Position numbers and translations under genes: made by a program
In this document: positions 22,514-34,142 of the stretch, in pieces
Numbering within the stretch: the stretch's first letter is position 1
How the letters are laid out: each line of letters opens with the position of its first letter
Notes under the pieces: generated by a model
Seen by the model: only the letters and a program-made list of their open reading frames with translations
What the model was told of the DNA's origin: nothing
Database searches by the model: none
Assembly (NCBI GenBank): GCA_963920575.1
Contig: OY986965.1
Coordinates: 13,468,290 to 13,532,289, forward strand
Direction: 5' to 3'
DNA length: 64,000 nucleotides
Origin: Narthecium ossifragum
Lineage: Eukaryota; Streptophyta; Magnoliopsida; Dioscoreales; Nartheciaceae

Positions 22514-22975
22514 CACGGGGCATGACCCGTGCAACCCCAACCACTTCTCCAGACACATGCCATGGAACCTATGCCCGCACGACATCTCCTTCACCGCTAC
22601 CTCTTTTCCTTCGCAACCATACCCTTCCAAACACACAGGGCACTCCGCTTCCCCCAAATCACTCGTCACCTCCACGCCCTTCAATACCTTGATCGAGGCC
22701 TTCGACGCGGGCAGGGGTCCCTCGTCGCTCGAGAAAACGTCCCCGCCGCCTTGGGACAACATTTCAGCAATAGCAACGACGTCGCTTTGTAGCACCACCA
22801 TCCCCTGAGTCAGGGGATTCACCAGCACGATATGATCCAAAGGTTGTGGTTGGCTTGTCCCACCCTCTGGCGCCTCCGGTCCCATCACTCCCACTATCAT
22901 CATCAAGAAGAACCCTCCACCGCCGGCCATGAGCCGATTCAACATCACATGGCTATTTGGGTTGATGGTAGTCAC
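22514..22975 (-). pseudogene. RING-H2 E3 ligase fragment (MPSR1-like)
   Basis: On the minus strand from ATG 22975 (alternative ATG 22930 at 'MAGGGG') about 154 codons encode a small RING-H2 ubiquitin ligase: 'IVLVNPLTQGMVVLQS', 'LPASKASI', and the RING 'ECPVCLEGY...MSCGHRFHGMC...GSCPV'. Seven of the eight zinc ligands are present. Exactly where the eighth (C in CPVC) should follow, the sequence switches to unrelated Ser/Phe/Pro-rich codons (breakpoint about 22510-22514). The frame then runs on to 22076 as a chimera. Such enzymes ubiquitinate proteins in the cytosol; this copy cannot fold a complete RING. It lies 360 bp upstream of HISN1 in divergent orientation, which looks coincidental. Confidence 0.75.
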
Positions 22976-23181
22976 GTGCGTGTCATGTGACTAGTTTATC
23001 ATCAACCCACATAATATTGTTGGGGAATTTGAATCACTTTGTCATGGTATTTTAATTTGGTGGTTTCGAATTTCAAATTCCTAGAGGGCGCATGGCACGT
23101 GAGTGCAAAAAATCCATAAATTTATACGAGGAATAAAATAAAAGTTATGTAATAAAAGATAGTTATACAGGGTTTTGAGAA

Positions 23182-23229
23182 AAGTCACCCTCGTCCTCGA
23201 TCCAAAAGTCACCCTTGTCCTCGATCCAA
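23182..23229 (+). repeat. two tandem copies of a 23-24-bp unit upstream of HISN1
   Basis: AAGTCACCCTCGTCCTCGATCCA and a one-base variant follow each other about 110-150 bp before the HISN1 start codon. The repeat is probably in the promoter or 5' UTR; I cannot assign a factor. Confidence 0.6.
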
Positions 23230-23334
23230 ATGTCCCTTGGAAAGGTAGGATCTAAAGCGGAGATTCCTTGATTCCGAATACGTTTAGCAGTAGTGGCTGT
23301 GGCGAAGCATTTGCCCGTAACCTCTTTGAGAACG

Positions 23335-26300
23335 ATGGCTGTCGCCGCCGGTGTCACCTTCGAGCTACGTTTTCATGCCGCCACGCCCACCGCCGGGGGA
23401 TCCTACCGGTGTCGATCCTCCTCTGCCAATTTGTGCGTCCGCGCAACCGCTGCGCCAGCGGCGCCGCCTCTGGTGGCTGTCGGCGGAGCGGCGGATGGCC
23501 AATCCGCCGACCGTACCGTCGTCCGGCTCGGGCTCCCCAGCAAGGGTCGGATGGCCGACGAAACACTAGAACTCCTGAATGTATGCTGTCTTTACCCCTC
23601 TTTCTCCCCCCCTTTGCTTCTTTTGATTTGGTTATGTTTGATGATTGGGATTTCGTTTGTCAGGCTTGCCAATTGCCCGTCAAGAAGGTAAATCCGCGGC
23701 AATATTTGGCTTACATTCCACAGGTGAGTCGCTTTCTTCAAAAACCTGATTTTCCCTAACCATTATTGTCCTTGTGATGCATGAAAGTTTGGATCTTTGG
23801 TAGGTTTATGGAGATTTTTTGTAGATGTGTTGATTTTGATTGCTACTTAATGTTGAAGCAGCTTCTATACCGGTTAGCATGTTTGGATGTTTTCTTTGAG
23901 AGATCCTCTAGTGGGCTGTCATCAGTGGTCTTGAACGTTTGGGATGGAATCCAGCTACGTATGTCTTAAAATGGCAGTGTGTATATTCTCTAAGCAGTTT
24001 GTACTTTGTTCACCTTATTTGGCCTTCTTCCTTATGCATTCTGTACTATGCCCACCTGCATTGCCCTATGTGACACTATTCTTTGTTTTATTAATCCTGT
24101 TGGAGTTTTGAATTGATAATCAGCATTGGATAAGTTCTATCTCTTTCTGATGATGTATTCTACTGCTTAGAATGGATCTCTGCTTGAACTTAGCTGGAAT
24201 TATAAGTTCAATTAATCTTCTGGGTTTAGTCTATTTCGTGCAGCAGCTGTAATTGTGAAGTTTATGTCAAGCCATTCATTGCACGTGTTCATCGTGCAGA
24301 TATGTGGTCCTTTGCACTCTGTAGTTGTTTGGTTAGGTTTTTTTATCTTATCTGGTTAGTTGTTGGCATTCATTAAGATAATTCTTCATTCAGCTCTCAA
24401 ACTTGGAGGTGTGGTTTCAGCGGCCCAAGGATATTGTCCGCAAGTTACAGTCGGGGGACCTTGACCTTGGTATTGTGGGTTTGGACACAGTCAGCGAGTA
24501 TGGACAGGTATATGTTACATTAGTGATAAGAAAACATATGACTAGTGGCATTCTGATCCATAGCTTAAGCTGGACCTTTTTACCCTCTTGTCAATGTCAA
24601 AGTTGTGATTCCACTGATTGATTATAGAAGCATGCAATCATGTAATCTAGGAACAACAAAACAGTTTTTTCTGCTAATAATAAGCTTACTGGTGAAAAAG
24701 ATAAATTATCTGTCATAAGCAGACCCCATCAAGCTTGAATGATAGAAAGAAGGCATGGTGGCTGGTGTTTCAGAAAAAAAAAAAAATTCTCTGTTGTGAC
24801 AAACTTTACTTTTGCAAAAATAAATTGATAGTTTTAGTTTTTTATGAAGCCACAGACCAGTCTATACTTTGATTGAATCTCATTTTGGATTTGGTTGGAT
24901 AGTCCTGAAATGAAACGAATGAAGAGAGAGGAATGTATGGAAAAACATTTTAATAAAAAGTCAAAGACTTAGAAATTCTCATGTTGTGGGAAATTCATCA
25001 CAGGCTTTGCATCAATAGTGTTGAATTCTCCATGTTTCCATGTTTGCCTACATCGTAAGACCTATGGAGCTTCATGTAGTTGTTATCAAGTTAGTCAAGC
25101 TTTAGCATGTTTAGGATTCCATGATATGCATAAAGAAATGGATCTCTGATCTATATAGTGGAAAAACTGGAGCATAACCTTTCTTAAATTCCGTTCATCA
25201 CAATTCATCAACAGATGGTGAAGCTGGAAGCTGCGGTAGCCCTTGTTGAAAATTTGAGTTACAGTGAAGGGCAATCATTTTTCCTAACTTTCTAAACAAA
25301 GTATCTTAAGCACCAAATTTGATGCTTAATTTAACTGATTGTAATGTTGCTGTCCAGGATATTCAGCGACCCTAGATCAAGTTTCTTTCCTGAGTTTACT
25401 CTTCATTAGAAATGACATTGGTTCATGGAAAAGCCAAAAAAAATTTAATGATGTGTTTTCTCATTTCCTTCTTTTTTGTACAGGGAAATGCAGATTTAGT
25501 ATTAGTTCACGATGAACTTGATTTTGGACAATGTCGATTATCTATTGCAGTAAGTACATAAGTAGCTTACTGATTCTTTGAAGACCTTTCATCTTGAATA
25601 TCTTTCCGTGTCACTAATGGCTTTGACTAGGTTTATCACTCATCAGATTCCCAAGGATGGTATGTTTGAAGATATAAATTCTGTGCAAGAACTAGCACAA
25701 ATGCCTCAATGGACAAAGGAGAGGCCTTTGAGAATAGCGACTGGTTTTACTAATGTATGTGACCATCTCAGTGTTTCTGTCTCATGTATTTTTATGGTCT
25801 GGTAAAAGTTGATTGCGACTTACTTTGCACTCTTTCTGTACTGCAGCTAGGTTCTAAGTTTATGAGGGAGAAGGGTCTGAAGCACGTCACGTTCTCAACT
25901 GCTGATGGAGCGCTTGAGGCAGCTCCAGCGGTTTGTATCTTCTCCAATAGTTCGAACTGTCTCTACCAATGTGGTCCCTTCTGTTTCTGCAATTTTATGC
26001 TATTTTCATTTGCAAATTTCACATTTTTAGGTTCTCCATTTGCCATAGAATCTGGTAATTTATCTGTTTCACTCTTATTCTTTTCGTTTTCTGTTGTTAT
26101 GTTGTATGCTGATGTTTAAAGCCGAAGAATAGTTGTAGGGTTCTTAGATTTTTCACTAGTTGAGACTTCACTGAGCGACATGTTTCTTGGCTTAGTTCTG
26201 GTCTTGAATTTTTTTGGGTGATGAACCTTGTAACTATCCTCGTAGGAAATGAAATACTAGTCGAGGCAAAAGTCGTGCAACAACTGATTAATCCTATGGC

Positions 26301-29300
26301 TTCATAGAGATACAGACTCTTGTTTGTTATGTGAAAGCATGTGCTATCCTTGTTATAAGATGGGTTGGACAAGGATATGCAGGGTTCATTAATGTTCTAG
26401 AATGTGGTTGCAGTACAAGGCACCGAAGGCATCTCATACCACGTTTGAGCTGTGCCAGTGCATGTGCATTTGTAAATAAATTGACATCAGATACATGGGG
26501 AGTATTAACAGTCTACTAAAAATTAGAATCAGCAAATAGAAAAGTTAAAGAATCATCAGATAAAGCATGTTGTGTTAAAGATGAAACAGAATCTAAGTTT
26601 CTTATTCTATACCTAGTAGTTATGTCCTTCTTCTATAGCTTTTTTCTTTCATTTATATTTTCATTGACGCTTGATCTTCTTTTGGCATCAAAATCTAAGT
26701 TTCTTCCCTTGTGCAATACGTAGAAATCTTGTCCCTAGTATCATTTTTTTTACCGCTTGTGAGAATAATTTGCATTCTGGTCATTTAGTTTTAGATTTTT
26801 GCTCTTTACCATTCTTCTCCGTGTTTCTTCTTGCCTCAGATGGGCATTGCTGATGCCATCCTAGATTTAGTGAGCAGTGGAACAACGTTGCGGGAGAACA
26901 ATTTGAGAGAAATTGAAGATGGGGTTGTGCTAGAAAGCCAGGTATTATAACACATTTTCTAACCCATGATTTAGCAAAGATGAGGCACATATTAGGAAGA
27001 TCCACTGGTTTGAAAGGAAATCTTCGGGAATTATTTTTTCTCTTAATTGTGCATAAGATTTTAAAATCTTACCTGATTGATCAGATATTATGCAGGCTGT
27101 ACTTGTTGGTAGCAAGAAATCTTTGATCCAGCGGAAAGGTATATTGGACATTACGCATGAGATCCTTGAAAGACTAGAAGCACACTTGAGGGCAGTTGGA
27201 CAATTTACGGTATACCATAAATCATTTATTTTACTCATGCTCATCCCTTAGTTCATATCGTGCTGTTAAATGAGATATACTTCTCTAAAATGGAAGGTGA
27301 CTGCAAACATGAGAGGGAACAGCGAACAGGAAGTGGCAGAGGCAGTTCTTAGCCAACTATCATTATCTGGTTTGCAGGTGATAAAACGAATTATATATGA
27401 TCCTTTTGGTTTCTTGATAATGAGTAACAATTGCTCTCATCCTTTAATACAATATACACAATTATTCATGTATACGACAGATCCTCTCATTGAGGAACAT
27501 ATTGATACACACATGTATGGACACAGGAATCTAGGTTGAGAGTTGAGACCTCGTGGTATTGTGTGGATCTACATGTCTGAATATCGTCCAAACAAATTTC
27601 AGAAACTAGAGGTTGAATGTTTTATACTTTTGAATCTTGGTTTTATGTCTAGTGAAACGGACAGTTCTAAAGCTAAGAAAAGAGGTTCAGAGATTTGATT
27701 TGTTGTTAAGAAGATTATGGGTTCCGTGAAATTAAATGGTTTTTTTTTTGTTTTGAGATGTGGGATTTTTACCAGTATGAACGTCCTCTACTTTAGGGAA
27801 TCCACCAGAAAGTTCGTACCTTGAGCCATGTTGAGGATTGCTTTTGTTGTCTCTCCACCATCCTCTTCATGTGAATTCTCAACTCTATGTACTGTCCTTG
27901 AGTTTTATTGCGTTAAACTAGTTGTGGGAATACTATTGGTGTTCTGTGGCTCTCTTTTGATAGCAACACTGCATGTTGTTAGTTTCCTTTTTTTTCTGAT
28001 CAAATAATCAAAGTAGTAGATGATTAGTAGAATTCTTTTATTTTCTTCCTTCTATATCCTGTTTGTTCTGTTATTATGTTATCATAGTTCTCAACAAGAT
28101 GACACAAAAAGTGTAATCAGTTTTAGGGCATGTTTGGATACACTGGTATGAGATGGATTAGATGGATCAAGGAATGAGCGGATTCTAGATTCAACTCATT
28201 CGAATGTTTGGTTTATTTTGTCATTTGGAATCGGCGGGATCCGACCCGCGTCGGATTCCAAATTTTTGGAATCGCGATTCGAGCGGACGCCGCTATCCAT
28301 CCCAAGCGGTGGATCCCAAATTTGAGATTATCCTGAATGACTGTTTTACCTTTGATATTTAAAATAGTTATATTTATCATAATTTTAAATATACATGTTG
28401 AAATTTTATGAAATTAGTCTCATTGGAAAGATATCATCGATATCTTCGTTATGAGACCAATATTGAGTATTTTTTAAAGCAAATATTTGATGTAATTTAA
28501 TTTATACAATCATTTAATATATTATAATTTAAATTATACCTGAATTTTCAATAATTTTGATCAATCATTTTACATGATTAGATGCATTCAAAGAATTAAT
28601 TTGACCTAAATTTTTAATAATTTCGATCAATCATATCTCGTGGGTATTGTTATTATTATAATGAAAAACATGTCTTAATTTGAAGAAAACTTAAAGTTTT
28701 ATTATTAACATGCTGTCAAAATTCACTCCGTTCCAATTCAGAGATTTATGAATCAAACTCCAGAATCCACAAAAATTAGCAGATTCAGCTCATCCATAAT
28801 AGACAAGCCAAACGCCAGAATCAATAGATTCAGCTCATCCCATACAGACCAATCAAACAACAGAACCAAAATCTACAGAATCACCAGATTCAGCTCATTC
28901 CCCATTCAGCTAATTCATCAGATTCATGTTTGCAAAACGCACCCTTTGAGAATCAGCATAAATCCCATTCTTCAAATAATAAGAGATAGAAATGAGGGGT
29001 GTTTTTAAGTGGTTTCTTTTGATTCAAAGTGTTCCTACATTAGTTCTTCTGACCCTGTAGTTGCATTATCTTATAGGTAATCATTTTGGTTTTAGTAGCT
29101 AACTGCCTGTCCCTGTGATTTTCGGTACGATTGATATGATTTTCCACAAACTCCGGGTTTATGAAATATGTGGATTTAGTGTTTTGTGCTTTAGTTTTCT
29201 TACGCTTACTGGTCGAGTCACACAGGGACCCACTATAAGTCCAGTTTTTTGCAAGCGAGATGGGAAGGTTGTGGTGGACTATTATGCAGTTGTCATATGT

Positions 29301-29734
29301 GTGCCCCGAAAGGCTCTCTACAAGTCTGTTCAGCAATTGAGATCTGTAAGATTCCTTATCCTTACTATTAACGTCGCGGTCTTATCCATTGCCCACATTT
29401 ATCCCAAAAACTATGCAAGGTAGACATATTCTGTGATGAGCTTCTTTGATATGTCTGATGATCCTGGGCCAAAGATCAAGAGAACATAGTATATACATTG
29501 GAGTTGCCTCCCATGGTTATTCTGCAATTATAGTCACATAGTCTGCTCAAGGATGGATCATAACTTTATATATCCCCAACGCATTTGATATTTGCTCTTA
29601 TCATATCATTTTAATTTCGATATTCTGACCATACACAGATAAGTGGCAGTGGAGTATTGGTTTCTGAGCTGACATACATTTTTGAGGAAGAAACTCCAAG
29701 ATGGCCGAATCTTCTTTCAAAACTTGCAGTCTGA
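23335..29734 (+). CDS. HISN1: ATP phosphoribosyltransferase, plastidial (histidine biosynthesis step 1)
   Basis: Complete gene for the enzyme that joins ATP and PRPP to make phosphoribosyl-ATP, the committed and histidine-inhibited step, in plastids. Exons: 23335-23580, 23664-23723, 24394-24507, 25484-25549, 25647-25754, 25847-25930, 26840-26941, 27096-27209, 27297-27377, 29226-29345, 29639-29734; 396 codons, close to the roughly 410 usual in plants. Every junction is GT-AG and phase 0. Residues 1 to about 60 are Ala/Ser/Arg-rich, as in a chloroplast transit peptide. The catalytic part starts at '[19 protein letters not shown]'; the PRPP-binding loop '[11 protein letters not shown]' is at residues 238-248. 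The C-terminal regulatory domain starts near residue 299. ATG 23335 is chosen because no upstream in-frame ATG exists. The first exon is GC-rich. I see no disabling change. Confidence 0.96.
28133..28945. mobile_element. possible MITE inside HISN1 intron 9
   Basis: Intron 9 is 1848 bp, much longer than its neighbours. Within it AGGGCATGTTTGGATAC (about 28133) is mirrored near 28945 by a sequence whose complement reads AGGGTGCGTTTTGCAAAC. The right half has four loosely repeated 'AGATTCAGCTCATCC' units and the left half 'GGATTAGATGGATCAAGGA'. The TIRs are short and no clear target duplication is seen. Confidence 0.45.
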
Positions 29735-29793
29735 TGTATCAACTTTTCATATACATCAGTGTCGCTTGAGCTTCTGAGCGGACACTATAGCTC

Positions 29794-29944
29794 GTGAGTT
29801 CCCTATAAATTTTTGCACATATTAAAAGAATTTTATTGGCATTGGCCATATTGCTGCTACTGACAATCTATCGTGTTGTACTTCCTGTTCTTGTTCTTTG
29901 CCTTCTTCGTAAGATTGTGTTCTAAGTTGTTTCTCTCTCTGCAG
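29794..29944 (+). other. probable HISN1 3'-UTR intron
   Basis: About 60 bp after the HISN1 stop codon, CTC|GTGAGTT at 29794 offers a good donor, and a CT-rich tract ending CTCTCTGCAG at 29944 offers an acceptor. The transcribed 3' region then runs on to an AATGAA-type signal near 30225. The call rests on splice-site quality alone. Confidence 0.45.
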
Positions 29945-30532
29945 GATATTTTTGCCCTGTCATGAAGAACTTGTCAGACCTATTGAACCTTGATGCAGTA
30001 ATGGTCTATGTAGAACTAGTTTCTAGGTGTGGGAGGCTCTTGTGCCCATCTAGTGTGCTTTGGCCCTTCCTAAGTACTTATCGCATAAAGTTAATTAATT
30101 GCAGCTAGTTGATTTAGTTGCTATTGACAATGATTTTGCTTGTATCCATCTCAAGGTCTAATAATTAATTAGTGGGTTTCTTTTCCATGTGTAATATTTT
30201 TCTGTTGTACTGTATACACTATGAATGAAGAAATCAATGGCTACATCCAGGTAGATCATATGAGTATTTTGTTGGAAAAGTTTGCTCTTTTACCCTACAG
30301 TCTTTAAATATACATTTGTTCCTCCACGTTGCGTGAAACATTTCTCTTGTTTGTATCGTGGCCATTTTTATTGGAATGCTAAAGGAATATTCCAATAGAG
30401 ACTAGGCATCATGTTTTTTTTTTCTTTTTTGATGAGTTGACTAGGCATCATGCTACTATCCTCTAATTATGTACCTTTTTGCAAAGATTTCAAACCCTCC
30501 AAGGTTTCACAGTTTATGAAGCTTGAAAATTT

Positions 30533-30606
30533 TAGTCTCCCATAATGGTTAATGGAAAGACGTCATTTTAGTCTCCCTTAATGGTTAATGGAAAGACGTC
30601 ATTTTA
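30533..30606 (+). repeat. 36-bp tandem duplication
   Basis: The unit AGTCTCCCWTAATGGTTAATG continuing to GACGTCATTTT occurs twice in tandem with a single mismatch. Confidence 0.8.
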
Positions 30607-30688
30607 GAACAGCTACGTAATTTTAAAGAATATAGCATGAAATCTGCAATTTTCAAGAAGAATGCAACTCCAAAGACTCGAGACTCTA

Positions 30689-31094
30689 GGGTGCGTTTGG
30701 TTGCGGGATAGTTTATTCCGAGATTAGAGGGGATAGGGATTGGTATCATAGGATAAGTAGCGGGATGTGTATGGTATTTTGTTAAAAAATAGTGATAAAT
30801 AGTAATGTTTGGTTGAAAAAGTATGGATAAAGTTGATGTGATTGGTTGAAAAGTAGGGATAATGAAATAATGATTGGTCAAAAAGTGAAAAAGTGAGGAT
30901 AAAGTTGATATGATTGGTTGAAAAGAAGAGAAAATGTAGTAATGATTGGTTGAAAAGTAGGGATAAAGTAGGGATAAAGTGGGGATAAGAATGGGGATAA
31001 AAGTGGGGATTAGATTGTGTTTGGCTGCAATGCAGGGATAAAGTGGGCTTAACCCGGGATAGGGATTCTCTATCTCCAAACCAAACAAGCCCTA
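30689..31094. mobile_element. MITE with internal GGGATAA repeats
   Basis: Ends AGGGTGCGTTTGGTTGCGGG (left) and, inverted, AGGGCTTGTTTGGTTTGGAG (right), flanked by CTA/TAG. The interior holds many short repeats of 'GATTGGTTGAAAAGTAGGGATAA' type. No coding capacity. The TIR style resembles Tourist or hAT MITEs. Confidence 0.6.
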
Positions 31095-31254
31095 GCATTT
31101 AGCAGGGATGAATGTGCAAAAATTTAATTTGTAATCTTTTCAATGGCAAATATGCAAATAAAAATATTCCACCAAGATTCCCTAAAAAGTTTAACCACAT
31201 AGGTCTACCGGAAGTTTTGGTTGGATCCCTTTTTGTTTGATAAGTACACCTTAT

Positions 31255-32600
31255 TACTAAATTATTACTAAGTACACCTCACTGAATTTTTCAAAATACT
31301 ATTTTTTTATTACATACACCATGATCTTTTTCATAATATTCCTAATTTACCCTCATTGTCCTCTACCTCCTGACCTGGTCAGCGACAGGTGACCTAAGGG
31401 TGTTCAAAATCGGTGACCTTAGGGCATTCAACACCGGCGACCTAAGGGCGTTCGTCCGAGTCTCTGCGGCTCTCCATACGACAACCCGTTCAAACCACGA
31501 TGCCCTGACCCTCTTTAACCCTCTCTCTCTCTCTCTCTCTCTCTGTGGATACGAGCTATAATTGTTCGGTTATGATTGGCCGATTCGAGTTATATTGAGC
31601 GGTGGATCATGATCGGAAGGAGTGGGTGTACATGTTTAACTCACTTATTTTGTGAGGTCAGGAAAAATATAGCTTTCATTGTTCACGGCCGATCCATACA
31701 TCATCATCTATTCACTCACGGTCGATCCATGCATCGACCGTCGTTTCAGTCGTCTAGCTCAAAATGCAGTCTTCATTGTTCACGGTCGATTCATACATCC
31801 TTTTCTATTCACTCACAGTCAATCCATTCATCGACTGTTGCTTCAGCCGTCTAGCTCAAAATGCAGCTTCAATGTTCATGGTCGATCCATGCATTCTCAT
31901 CTATTCACTCACAGTCAATCCATACATCGACTGTCGCATCGACCGTACGTCATGCGCATTCCAAAATCCGTTTCATCCTTTCCTATATGGTTAGTTCTAT
32001 TGTCCATATCACATTTGTTCGGTTATATTTGACTGAACAATTATTCCATTCGGTCAAGAGTGGCTATTGAACAATGATAATGGCATTTTCAACACCATTA
32101 TCAGCAGTAGAAGCATATGCCTGGAACATTAACAAAGTACAATAGTGAGAATTTAATTAAGAAAAGAAGTAAATCTTCGGTTTCCAATAATTGAACATAA
32201 TCATTATGATCGGCTATAAAGTCCGTTCAAAAAGGATATATTCGGCTTATGGTAACCATTCAAGAAGGTATGTTTGTTTAAAGCAACCGAACATACCTGT
32301 ACAATTTCCTATGGCCGAGTCGAGTGTGTATGGAAATAAGGGTTGTGACCGCCTTCTTCACCGACGTCGTTTTCGTCTTCGTCATCAGATTGAGAGAGCG
32401 GTGGAGGAGCTCTGACAAATAATGTGCTGGAAGCAGGTATATAGATGTTGGAGAAGACGATGGTGGATCTTTAGATGTAGAAGTTGATGGTTAAAGGGGT
32501 AATTTAGTCGAATACTCTGAAAGATATATAAGATATTAATTGAAAATATTTTACTAATTATACGGAGTAAAAAGAGAGGTATATTTAGAATCGCCCATAA
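31255..32600. repeat. candidate non-autonomous element with a 96-bp tandem repeat
   Basis: AT-rich sequence near 31255-31370 is weakly mirrored in inverse orientation near 32480-32600 (shared 'CTAAATTAC', 'ATATCTTTTTCA', 'TACACCTC' blocks), suggesting degenerate TIRs. Inside are three imperfect copies of a 31-33-bp 'GGTGACCTAAGGGCGTTC' unit (31380-31462), a TC microsatellite (about 31523-31543), and three copies of a 96-97-bp unit at 31677-31960 with CGGTCGATCCATGCATCGACCG-like palindromes. I see no gene in it. Confidence 0.4.
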
Positions 32601-32759
32601 CACAATTAGTGGTGGAGGAGAAACTTTTTGCTTTGATAGCTGATTTCCTGGAGGTTTCTAGTTATGGCCGCTGTTGAAGGTATATCATCTGCCTGACACT
32701 GCTTATTAATATACTTTGTCAAAACAGAAATGATTTGTGCACATGCTCACATGTATATG

Positions 32760-33006
32760 TATATATCGGTAGTGGGCTACCGATAGGTATGTATCGGTAG
32801 TGGGATACCAATAGGCATGTACAACCTATCGATAGCCCACTACCGATAGGTTGTACATGCCTATCGGTAGCCCACTACCGATAGACATATATATGAATTG
32901 ACAACGAACCTATCGGTAGTGGGGTACCGATAGGTTGTACATGCCTATCGATAGACCACTATCGATAAGCATGTATATGAATCGGTAGAACAGCTACCGA
33001 TTCTAT
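32760..33006. repeat. palindromic TATCGGTAG array
   Basis: Eight or more copies of CTATCGGTAG or its complement, paired around GTGGG/CCCAC cores (for example CTATCGGTAGCCCACTACCG), alternate with 'GGTTGTACATGCC'. The whole forms a cluster of imperfect palindromes. CACTA transposons often have such subterminal repeats, but no CACTA terminus or transposase is visible here. Confidence 0.6.
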
Positions 33007-33489
33007 AATGTGAACTGCACATGTCACATGACATGTATATCAATCAGCGCTCTTGTCAAAAACATATTCACAGAGAAATAACTCTTCCAGTTAAGATATT
33101 GTTGATAAGTAACATAAACGTTGCTCCCCACTTTTTCTTCTCTCTAATTTTGTGTCAATAATACATATTACCTTCAATGCAATGCAACAATGTATGGTAA
33201 ATTGCTTTAAAAATCAAGGTAGTGGGAGTCAAAAGTAGGAAACTTTATTTTATACTCATTAAAGTAAAATGTGTTGGCTTTGTCCTGTGTTAGACACAGG
33301 ATTCCTTGTGGATTATGTCCAGATTTGGCAATCTTGGGCAGATTCCTGTTGTCATTCACGGATATGACTGTTAATGTAAACAAATGCATATATCAATTTT
33401 CAATCACAGGGTTTGTTTACTTTGAACTTCTTTAAGTATTTTTTATTTCATTTATTTACTTACATATATCATTCATCCCTAATCCTGTT
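33007..33489. other. gene-free stretch
   Basis: AT-rich DNA without recognisable genes or repeats. Confidence 0.5.
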
Positions 33490-34142
33490 TTGACTACTCC
33501 CTCGAGGTAATTTGCGTCATAGATTTGCAGTAATTGAAAGGGTCAATGATGCTTTTTGTGAGAAAGTCGTTCATTAGAGAATGGAATGGAGGACCATATG
33601 GTGTGAAGTTGAACTCTTATTGTTGCCGGATGACCTCATTGCATTTGCTCTTACATCATCAGGGGGGTTCATTTACAAGCGTGACTCCAGGTTTGACATG
33701 CATATAATTTAGACTTGTGTCATTTATATCTAATGCATGGAAGTGCCAATTATGTAAACCTTGCTAGATCTAATATGTCCTTTTCTTTGCTAAAGTTGAG
33801 TTTAGCTTCCTATTTCGTGAAATAAGATAAATGAATCCTATATCAAATTTGGTGTAGCGTGACTACAATGGGGTGTTTTTGAAGTCTCTTGTATCATATT
33901 AGGACATAATTTGCTTAAGCAAAAAGTAGGAGAATATAATCATGATCAAAAGCAGGGAAGTAGCATGATATATACATACGTCTGCATGTTAAACGTGTGA
34001 TTACCTTGTCACCTGAGAGCTGTTTTGATTATGAACTTCAAAGTTGTCTGCAACTTGGTTTTGATGTTGATTGTCCCAGGTGTGGGCAACGTGAATGCTC
34101 TTATGCAATCAGATGACTGGCAGCACTTATAGTGGATACTAA

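Noticed and set aside
22193..22525. 110-codon plus-strand ORF opposite the RING fragment
   Set aside because: No recognisable motif; ends exactly at the RING breakpoint and overlaps the chimeric minus frame.
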